Origin: Paractinoplanes toevensis
Lineage (GTDB): Bacteria; Actinomycetota; Actinomycetes; Mycobacteriales; Micromonosporaceae
Reading direction: 5' to 3'
Assembly (NCBI RefSeq): GCF_018332695.1
Contig: NZ_BOQN01000011.1
Location: forward strand, 1 to 64,000
Length of the DNA stretch: 64,000 bases
Shown: piece by piece, positions 51,189 through 64,000 of the stretch
Layout of the letters: each line of letters opens with the position of its first letter
Position numbering within the stretch: position 1 is the stretch's first letter
Program-made: the position numbers and the translations under genes
The notes under the pieces: model-generated
The model's input: the letters and a program-made list of their open reading frames with translations, nothing else
The model's database searches: none
What the model was told of the DNA's origin: nothing

Positions 51189-52351
51189 TCATCGGTTGAC
51201 CCGGATTAGCGGGAAGTACGCCGGGACGCGGTTGGCGGCGTAGTCCTCGACCAGCGCGGGCAGGTCTTCGTACGGCGTGGTGCTGATCGTCACCGGTGGC
51301 GGCATCCAGCCACGTCGCTCGCCGAACGCCATCGCGTCCAGGACTTCGCTGCGCCGGGCGTAATGAGTCTGGATGTGCTGATGCCGCTCGATGCATTCGA
51401 TGGCGCGGACGAAGACCGTCTTCAGCCCGTCGCGCCAGCCCGCCGTGGTGATCACGCCCTGCCGCGCGAGCGCCTTGAGAGTGGCGGGCAGCAGCGAGCC
51501 GCCGAGATAGTCGACGAAGATCGAGACGCCGAGGCCATCGGTGCCGTCCCGCACCGCGTCAAGAAACGCCTGTTGGGAGGCCCGGTGCCGGGCCTTGCTG
51601 GCCGGGTCACGACGCTGCTCGTCGTAGGCGATGTCGGGGAACGCCCGCCGGTCGACCGCGGACAGGCCGTACTCCTTCGCCAGGGCCATGCGGTGGTCGT
51701 GCGAGGTGATGATGGTGGAGTCGGCGCCGTCGCGGAGGGTCGCCAGCGTGAGCTCGGCGAAGGTGGTGCCGCCGCCCCACCCCCACACGTACGGGAATGC
51801 CTGGTCCTCCTCGGTCAGCTGCAACCGCCAGGCTCCATAGGCGACGCGCCAGTTCGCCCAGGCGGTGACGTAGCGGATGGAGAATGCGGCCCACTGCTCC
51901 GCCGTGTGCGGGGTGTCGCGTGGCAGCGGCACCAGGCACTGTCCGGGAATCACGGTGCGGCGGGCCAGCAGTCCGATGGTGCCGGGGGCGTCGTAGCCGA
52001 ACGCCGCGCCGTTGCGCCCGTACCCGTACCGGTCCGGGCGGACGTTGGCCTGCATCATGCAGAGGTCGCCCTCGCGCAGCACCTCATGGGTCGGCTCGGC
52101 CGGCGCGCGTAGCACCCGCACGACGCCGGAGTTGCCGAGCACGATGCGTTCCTCGCCACGGGCCCGGACGATGTCGAGCGGGCTGCGCTGTACGGCGTGG
52201 TAGCAGTTGCCCTCCCAGCCGACCAGGACCGGCTCGACGAGTGCGTCATGCGGCCCCGGCTCCGGCAAGGTGATTTCGCCGGGCACGAGGGCGCCTGGCG
52301 TGGGGCCGTCCGGCTCGCCGGCCGGCAGGATCCAGGCCTGGGTGGTGGTCA

Positions 52352-52352
<1 letters not shown>
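51189..52352 (-). CDS. Medium-chain dehydrogenase/reductase coupled to the megasynthase
   Basis: 387 residues of the MDR superfamily. The GroES-like N-terminal half has GWEGNCYHAVQRSP, the cofactor domain holds YVWGWGGGTTFAELTLATLR in place of the usual AxxGGxG, and the end has ISIFVDYLGG-like and HQHIQTHYARRSEVLDAM motifs. The last motif recalls the HFANY region of crotonyl-CoA carboxylase/reductases, but the overall likeness is weak. It may be an enoyl reductase acting in trans on the PKS product, or a maker of an alkylmalonyl extender unit. The ATG shares its A with the PKS stop (TGATG), so it is co-translated. Confidence 0.7.
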
Positions 52353-58507
<6,155 letters not shown>

Positions 58508-58701
58508 TCACGCCCCCGTGATCTCTTCAGCAGACGCAGTGTCTACATAAGAGGAGCGACCATACCAAGAGTGTCGGCGCTCACTCAACGGTTCGCGCCT
58601 ACCCGATAGCCAGGCTGAGGAGGCCGATCGACGTGGTCTTATCAGCCACGTACATTGCCATGTCTGCCCTGGTCAGCGGGCGTGGGCGACGCCCGCACCG
58701 A

Positions 58702-59670
58702 TCAGGTGAGCCGGTCGGCGAAATCGTTGGTGGCCGCGATCAGGCGGGCGGTGATGGCGGGCTCGAGTGAGGCGTGCCCGGCGGCCGGGACCATCTGGAA
58801 GTCGGCCTCCGGCCAGCGGGTCGCCAGGTCGTACGCCGTTATCGGTGGGCAGCACTGGTCGTAGCGGCCCTGGATGATGACGCCGGGGATGTGGCGGATG
58901 CGGTCGATGTCGTCCAGGAGCTGGGTCTCCGGGGTGAAGAACCCGCCGTTGACGGCGTAGTCGGCGAGGATCCGCGCAGCCGGCAGAACCGTCTCGTCGG
59001 CCGTCAAGGAGTCGATCAGGGCCGGGTCGGGGACCAGCGTGGACATGATGGCCTCCCAGCGCATCCAGGCGTCGGCGCACTTACGGGCCTCGTCGGGGTC
59101 GGGGCCGAGCAGCCGGCGGTGGTAGGCGGCCAGGATGTCGTCGCGCTCCGTGGGCGGGATGGGCTCGATGAAACGCTGCCACTCCTCGGGTTGCAGGCGA
59201 TCGAGACCGCGCTGGTAGACCCACTCCCGCTCGGCCGCCCGCACCAGGCAGATGCCGCGCAGGATCAGGCCCGTCACCGCGGCCGGGTGGGTCTCGGCAT
59301 AGGCCAGCGCGAGCGCCGACCCCCACGAACCGCCGAAGACCAGCCAGGCGGAGATGCCCAACCGGCGGCGGATCGTCTCGATGTCGGCGACCAGATGCCA
59401 GGTGGTGTTGTTGTGCAGGGAGCCCAGCGGGGTGCTGCGACCGGCGCCGCGCTGGTCGAACAGGACGATCCGGTAGCGGGCGGGATCGAAGAACCGCCGC
59501 ATGAAAGGCGCGAGGCCACCGCCGGGGCCGCCGTGCAGGAAGACCGCCGGGATGCCCGCCGGGTTGCCCACCTCCTCGACATACAGCGTGTGGCCGTCGC
59601 CGACGTCGATGCTGTGGGTCGCATAGGGCTCGACTTCGGGAAGGAGCTGGGTTTCGGGTGGCAGCACCAT
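58702..59670 (-). CDS. pip: Proline iminopeptidase
   Basis: 322 residues, the classic length. HGGPGGG oxyanion region, VLFDQRGAGRSTP, nucleophile elbow GGSWGS, aspartate in VIIQGRYDQCCPP and histidine in AAGHASLEP complete the triad. It removes N-terminal proline from peptides in the cytoplasm. A truncated copy of its last 181 bases lies 12 kb away at 46371, in the same orientation, so the gene marks the right boundary of the biosynthetic island. Confidence 0.93.
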   Translation of the reverse strand: MVLPPETQLLPEVEPYATHSIDVGDGHTLYVEEVGNPAGIPAVFLHGGPGGGLAPFMRRFFDPARYRIVLFDQRGAGRSTPLGSLHNNTTWHLVADIETIRRRLGISAWLVFGGSWGSALALAYAETHPAAVTGLILRGICLVRAAEREWVYQRGLDRLQPEEWQRFIEPIPPTERDDILAAYHRRLLGPDPDEARKCADAWMRWEAIMSTLVPDPALIDSLTADETVLPAARILADYAVNGGFFTPETQLLDDIDRIRHIPGVIIQGRYDQCCPPITAYDLATRWPEADFQMVPAAGHASLEPAITARLIAATNDFADRLT

Positions 59671-60559
59671 GGGACGGTATCAAACCGGATCTCCGGAACT
59701 GACCTATTGGCGTTGGTAGTAGGTCTTGCGGCAGGGCCGACCTTGTGGTCCGGGCCGGCCGCTTCTACCGATTTCGGTGCGCCCGGCCGCACTCGCGACA
59801 AAGTATTTTTCGCCGCGCGTCAACCGTTTCGGATATGAACGGAATCCTAATTCCGCAATCCTGCATAGCGCATTTCGGATGCCGTTGGTGCGCGGCCGAG
59901 GACGGTCGATGTCATTCGTTGCGTCGCACCGACCCGCCATTGTGGGCAGGTCGCCGCCTTGACGGCTTGCCTTGTCCCCAAGATCAAGCATGTACGTCGG
60001 GGCGACGGTCGCTGGGTCAAGGTTGCCTCGTCGGGCCAGATCAGCGGCGGGACCGGCTCGGCCTCATCGTGCAAGCCCACCTCCCCGCACGTGCGGGAGC
60101 AGCCGTGCGGCCGGCATTGCTTGCGCGCGTGACGCCGCGCCAAACCCCATTGCCGATGACGCGCGTGTTCCCGCCGAAATTCCGCATTCGCTGGCGAATA
60201 GTTGCGCGCCCGAGTGCGATCACGCATCGCGGCCGTCGCCGGCCGGGTGAACAACTGGAGTTGCTGGTACCGCATAGGGATATTCTTCCGTGTTGCGCAC
60301 CGTGGGCGCTAATAAGCGATCATGCCAACCTCGGAAGGAATTACGTGACCATTGAGCCTTTCCATCCTGTGAGCTATTTCCAACCTGATCTTGCAGTTCG
60401 GCGCCGGGCGGGCGGGGGCGGGGATGGAGGAGGGCGAGGCTCCGGTAGGACAGCAAATCGACCAAAACCCGATGCCCCGGTCGGGAGCCTCGCCTTGTGT
60501 CCAAATCAGACTCAGCCCGGCTGTGACCTGCATCGTCACGATGGAAATGGCTCATTGAA
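59671..60559. other. Gap of nearly 0.9 kb without a recognisable gene
   Basis: No frame here has convincing codon bias or a familiar protein pattern. Local AT-rich patches (around 59800-59900 and 60170-60370) contrast with the rest of the window. A small hairpin CGGAAT-CCTA-ATTCCG (59840-59855) and a palindrome CCCGCACGTGCGGG (60084-60097) are visible. The latter looks like the stem of an actinobacterial CRISPR repeat but occurs once. The segment may be decayed foreign DNA beside the island edge. Confidence 0.5.
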
Positions 60560-60572
60560 CGGAACAATTGAA

Positions 60573-60608
60573 GCGAGGCCGGCCCCGGACGGGCCGGGGC
60601 CGGCTCGC
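60573..60608 (-). terminator. Terminator hairpin after the GH31 gene
   Basis: Right arm CCGGGGCCGGCTCGC (60594-60608) pairs with GCGAGGCCGGCCCCGG (60573-60588) with one bulged base and a 5-base loop. Read in the direction of the GH31 gene it is followed by TTCAATTGTTCCG, which is T-rich. Confidence 0.7.
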
Positions 60609-60613
60609 TGGGG

Positions 60614-63600
60614 TCAGCCCAGCCGGAACTGCTGGGCGGCGGTCGTGTTGCAGTCGTAGATCGTCAGGGCGTCGCCCGGTTGCTGGCGGTTGCCCGGGTC
60701 GTCCAGGCAGCGGCCGGACTGCGGGTTCTGGAGCGTGCCGTCGGCGCGGCTCACCCACTGCTGTGAGCCGCTTCCGTTGCAGTCGAACAGCTGGACCGGT
60801 GTGCCGTTGGCGGTTCCGGCGTTGGCCACGTCGAGGCACTTGCCGAAGGTGCGGATGGTGCCGTCACCCGGGGTCGAGTACCGCTGCGCGTCGGTGCCGT
60901 TGCAGGTGTAGAGCTGGGCGGCGGTCACCGATGACGGATCGGCGCCGGCGATGTCGACGCACAGCGCGCCCGGCCCGCCGATCGGGCCGGGCGGGAGCCG
61001 CCAGACCTGGCCGTCGGTGCGCAGGCAGTCGTAGATCTGCAGTTGGACGGCGCCCGGGGCGGTGTTCGAGTCGGGCACGTCCAGGCATCGACCGGATGCC
61101 GGGTTGAGCAGGGTTCCGTCGGCCCGGCGGGTCCAGGTCTGGGTGGCGGCGGCCGGCGTGCAGGAGCCGATCGTCACCGGTGCCCGGTTCGCGGTGCCGC
61201 CGGCGGTGAGGCAGCGGCCGAGCGTCCGTACGGTGTTGTCGGCGCCGTAGGTCACCAGCTGGGCGGCCGAGTGGTTGCAGCCGTAGATCTGGACCGGCTG
61301 GCCGTCGGCGGCGACTCCGCCCCGTACGTCCAGGCAGAGGCCGCCGACACCGATGACCTCGCCGCCGGTGGGGTTGTCGGCGGCGGAGCCGGTCAGCGTG
61401 ACGGTGTGCGCCGTGCCGGCGGCCAGCCGGTCGGTGGTGACGGTGACCGTGCGGCCGTCGCGGTTGTACGCCCACGCCGTCTCCGGCACCTGCACGCCGT
61501 CGACCAGGACCGCGGTCGGCGCCGCGCTGTTGGACAACCGCAGGGTCCAGGCGCGGGTGGCCGGGGCGCCGGGATAGCCGCCGGTCGTGGCGCCGACGGT
61601 GAAGGTGCGGGTTCCGTCGTTCCAGGACAGCGGTGTGGTGGTGAACTGGCCCGACTGGTAGCCGTTACCCTCGCCGGCATCGGCGTACAGCGAGAAGGAG
61701 CCGCTCGCGCCGGCCGCGACGTTCACGGTCAGCTGACTCGTACCGCTCTCTTTCTGGTTGTGCACGTAGTCGGTGCGGGTCGGTACCAGTCCGCCCGCCT
61801 TGACCAGCACCGGCATCCGGGACAGGGGCGCGGTGATGGTCACCGTCGCCGGACCGGTGTAGGCCGCGCCGGTGAAGTAGTCGGTCCAGGTGCCCGGCGG
61901 CACCCACACGGAGACCGCGTTGTCGGCACTCGTGATCGGTGCCACCAGCAGGTTGTCGCCGTACATGTACTGGCCGCCGGCCGTGTAGGCCGCGTCCTGG
62001 GTGGGATAGGCCAGGTACATCGGCCGTACGATCGGCATGCCGGTCTGGTTGGCCTGCCGGGCCGTCGTGTACGTGTACGGCACCAGCGCCTCCCGCAGCC
62101 GCAGGAACCGTTCGGCGCTCGCCTGCGCGGCGCCGGGGTAATCCCAGGGCAGCCGGTCACCGTGGTCGGAGTGCAACCGGTCGACCGGCTGGAAGGTGGC
62201 GAACTGCACCCACCGGGCGTACAGGTCGTCGGCGAGGTGGTTGCCGTGGAAGCCGCCGATGTCATGGCTGACGTTGGTGAGGCCGGCGGCGGCCTCGGCC
62301 GCGGTGAAGCGGACCTCGTAGGACAGGGTGTCCCAGGTCGAGTAGGTGTCGCCGGTGAACTGCAGGGTGTTGCGGCGTTCGGACCACGGGCCGGTGAGGA
62401 AGTTGGTGTGGTCGCCGCTGCCGTGCTCGGTGCCGCCGATCCGGCTGAACGCGAAGCCGCGCAGGCCGCGCGCCGTGTCGTGGCGGGCGTACGCCTGGTT
62501 GATCAGGTTGTCGGCGCCGACGTGCGGGTCGGACGAGATCGACGAGCCGCAGCCGCCGCAGTAGTCCAGCCACCACGCGCGTACGCCCTGCTGCTCGAAC
62601 GGCACGTGCAGGTTCTGGTAGGCGGCCAGGTGGGCCGGGTTGGCCCAGTCGAAGTAGTGGGTGCGCCCGTCCGGTTGGGCCGGCAGGCCGCCGGCGGCCG
62701 AGTTGGTGGCCGCGAACTTCGGGTCGGTGTCGTCGATGGCCGGGTGGATGTTCAGGGAGACGTCCAGACCCATCTGCCTGGTCCAGTTCATGAAGCCCGG
62801 CGGGTCGGGGATCAGGTCGGTGTTCCAGTTCCAGCCGTTCCACTGCAGCGGCTTCTTCCAGTCGGTGTCGACCACCAGCCAGTCGATCGGGGTGAACCGG
62901 TTGCGGAACGCCGGCAGGAGGGTGTTCTGGTAGTCGGCGGTGCGGTAACCCCAGAATCGGGAGAACCAGACGCCGTACGCGGTCTGCGGCAGCAGGTTCG
63001 CCCCGCCGGTGAGCGCGTTCAGATCGTTGAGGGCCTGCGCGTAGTTCTGCCCGTACCCGAAGAAGTAGCCGTCCTGGTAGGGCTGGCTGCCGGTGCGGGC
63101 CCGGCTTCGCGAGTCGTCGAGCAGATACCAGCCGCCGCGGTTGAGGACTCCGGGGTGCAGGGTGCTCGGCAGCCCGTTCGGCAGGTTGTCCAGCGACCGG
63201 TACCACCCGCCCAGCTGGCTGGCCGGCCCGGCACCGTAGGCGGTGGTCTGGAGGCTGGTGGCCGGGGCCGGGTAGCCGGTCGCCGAGGCCGGGGTGACCG
63301 CGATGCTGTCGAGGTTGACGCGGCCCGAGTCGCCGGCGTCCTGGTTGAGGGCGATGGTGTTGCTGCCGGCCCGGAGGGTGACGGTGACCGCCGCCGTGGA
63401 CCAGGTGTCCCAGGAGCCGGTGGGCGGCAGGCTGAGACGGGGGCCGGTGGCGCCGTTGACGTGCGCGGTGAGGGTGCGGGTCACGGACTGGTTGTCGCTG
63501 CCGACGGCGTTGGCATAGCGGACCGCCAGCCGCCAGGAGCCGGCCGTCGGCACGGTGACGTCGTACTGCAGGCCGCTGCCGGTGCCCTCGTAGCCGGAGG

Positions 63601-64000
63601 CGAAGCCGGTGCCGGTGTGCCCGGTGTGGTCGTAGGCGGGGGTCACGTTGCCGGTGAACAGGCCGTTCTCGCCCTCGCAGGCGGCGTTGGCCGGGCAGAA
63701 GGAGGGGAAGGCCGGCTGGGCGGTGGCGCCGGTGGAGTTGATCACGACGGAAAGGTTCGCCGCGGTGAACGGCCCGCTGTTCTGCCGGTAGCGCAGGGTC
63801 AGTGCGCTGGTCCGGATCTCTCGGTAGCCGTCGGAGGTCACGCTCGTCGTGTAGGCGGCGGCCGGGAACGAGCGGTTGATGGCGGTGAAGGTGGCGGCAT
63901 CGGTGAAGACGCCGTCGCCGGCGTACTCCGTGCGGATCAGGGTCGGGGTGAGCACCTGGAAACGGGCGTTGCCGTCGGTGACGGCGGCGGCCGCGGCGGC
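60614..64000 (-). CDS. Secreted GH31 alpha-glycosidase with CBM35-like and ricin-type lectin modules (N-terminus outside window)
   Basis: At least 1128 codons; the frame stays open through the last bases (VTDGNARFQVLTPTLIRTEY), so the start and any signal peptide lie beyond 64000. The GH31 N-terminal beta domain is interrupted by a CBM35-like module (ASGYEGTGSGLQYDVTVPTA to TIALNQDAGDSGRVNLDSIA). In the barrel, WWLDYCGG carries the likely nucleophile aspartate and QFTGDTYSTWDTLSYEV the acid/base aspartate. After beta-sandwich domains, two or three ricin-type trefoil repeats follow, with QTWTRRADGTLLNPASGRCL and QQWVSRADGTLQNPQSGRCL. The enzyme likely trims alpha-linked glucose or xylose from polysaccharides outside the cell. 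Confidence 0.9.
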   Translation of the reverse strand, partial: AAAAAAVTDGNARFQVLTPTLIRTEYAGDGVFTDAATFTAINRSFPAAAYTTSVTSDGYREIRTSALTLRYRQNSGPFTAANLSVVINSTGATAQPAFPSFCPANAACEGENGLFTGNVTPAYDHTGHTGTGFASGYEGTGSGLQYDVTVPTAGSWRLAVRYANAVGSDNQSVTRTLTAHVNGATGPRLSLPPTGSWDTWSTAAVTVTLRAGSNTIALNQDAGDSGRVNLDSIAVTPASATGYPAPATSLQTTAYGAGPASQLGGWYRSLDNLPNGLPSTLHPGVLNRGGWYLLDDSRSRARTGSQPYQDGYFFGYGQNYAQALNDLNALTGGANLLPQTAYGVWFSRFWGYRTADYQNTLLPAFRNRFTPIDWLVVDTDWKKPLQWNGWNWNTDLIPDPPGFMNWTRQMGLDVSLNIHPAIDDTDPKFAATNSAAGGLPAQPDGRTHYFDWANPAHLAAYQNLHVPFEQQGVRAWWLDYCGGCGSSISSDPHVGADNLINQAYARHDTARGLRGFAFSRIGGTEHGSGDHTNFLTGPWSERRNTLQFTGDTYSTWDTLSYEVRFTAAEAAAGLTNVSHDIGGFHGNHLADDLYARWVQFATFQPVDRLHSDHGDRLPWDYPGAAQASAERFLRLREALVPYTYTTARQANQTGMPIVRPMYLAYPTQDAAYTAGGQYMYGDNLLVAPITSADNAVSVWVPPGTWTDYFTGAAYTGPATVTITAPLSRMPVLVKAGGLVPTRTDYVHNQKESGTSQLTVNVAAGASGSFSLYADAGEGNGYQSGQFTTTPLSWNDGTRTFTVGATTGGYPGAPATRAWTLRLSNSAAPTAVLVDGVQVPETAWAYNRDGRTVTVTTDRLAAGTAHTVTLTGSAADNPTGGEVIGVGGLCLDVRGGVAADGQPVQIYGCNHSAAQLVTYGADNTVRTLGRCLTAGGTANRAPVTIGSCTPAAATQTWTRRADGTLLNPASGRCLDVPDSNTAPGAVQLQIYDCLRTDGQVWRLPPGPIGGPGALCVDIAGADPSSVTAAQLYTCNGTDAQRYSTPGDGTIRTFGKCLDVANAGTANGTPVQLFDCNGSGSQQWVSRADGTLQNPQSGRCLDDPGNRQQPGDALTIYDCNTTAAQQFRLG

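Noticed and set aside
60081-60104. Sequence resembling a type I-E CRISPR repeat (CTCCCCGCAC GTGCGGGAGC)
   Set aside because: It occurs once, with no second repeat, spacer pattern or cas gene nearby; a chance GC palindrome is the simpler reading.
59745-60659. 304-codon frame in the gap next to pip
   Set aside because: No start signal, no codon bias of a real gene, mixed composition, and it runs through the GH31 terminator.

Overview
The window is very GC-rich, with third-codon-position G/C bias in nearly every gene, many GTG starts and dense packing. The gene content (CBM2-linked GH6 cellulase behind a CelR/CebR-type box, MctB-type channel protein, SigE-family sigma factor, TAP-like peptidase, methyl-accepting chemotaxis protein, a possible DUF5753 remnant) fits a soil actinomycete. 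A motile, spore-forming genus of the Micromonosporaceae such as Actinoplanes is the best guess; this is inference from content, not a database match.

Layout. 1-4.4 kb: a RidA and flavin monooxygenase pair diverges from a TetR regulator and an S33 hydrolase over twin operators, followed by decayed genes (ion channel, DUF5753 remnant). 4.4-19.9 kb: housekeeping and accessory genes, including a chemoreceptor, a serine beta-lactamase-like hydrolase, a fused glycyl-tRNA synthetase, an acyl-CoA dehydrogenase, a CGNR regulator diverging from an EamA exporter, a FUSC protein, MctB and a GAF-GGDEF protein. 20-27.4 kb: secreted glycoside hydrolases (GH2-LamG, CBM2-GH6), an EEP-family nuclease, a decayed MFS gene and a phosphoribosyltransferase. 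27.4-33.6 kb: MarR, membrane protein and PP2C; a secreted peptidase; a possible MITE-like element; an ECF sigma, anti-sigma and isomerase operon. 33.6-38.2 kb: PaaX diverges from an SDR, amidohydrolase, MaoC and acyl-CoA synthetase operon that looks like a catabolic route for an aromatic or acyl-CoA substrate. 38.2-42.8 kb: a processive GT2 polysaccharide synthase fused to an EAL domain, diverging from a membrane-anchored GH18-like protein. 42.8-46.3 kb: tandem FAH hydrolases, a repeat-rich gap, and a methyltransferase diverging from an XRE-cupin regulator.

The most unusual region is 46.4-58.9 kb. A truncated, frameshifted copy of the 3' end of a proline iminopeptidase gene lies at its left edge and the intact gene at its right edge, in the same orientation. 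Between them are rmlC, an old-yellow-enzyme relative, rmlA, rmlB, rmlD, a medium-chain reductase and a 2051-residue FAAL-ACP-KS-AT-ACP-C megasynthase. The dTDP-deoxysugar genes and the acyl-chain synthase with a terminal condensation domain suggest an acylated deoxysugar or rhamnolipid-like product. No glycosyltransferase or thioesterase is visible in the island. 58.7-64 kb: proline iminopeptidase, a gap of nearly 0.9 kb without a recognisable gene, and a GH31 enzyme with CBM35-like and ricin-type lectin modules that runs off the window.

A theme across the window is divergent gene pairs whose -10 elements lie 6-7 bases upstream of both start codons, which predicts leaderless mRNAs, with a palindromic operator placed over both promoters. 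At least four such pairs are present (1.56, 12.7, 34.45 and 45.75 kb). All coordinates, motifs and alignments here were read by eye; no similarity search was run.
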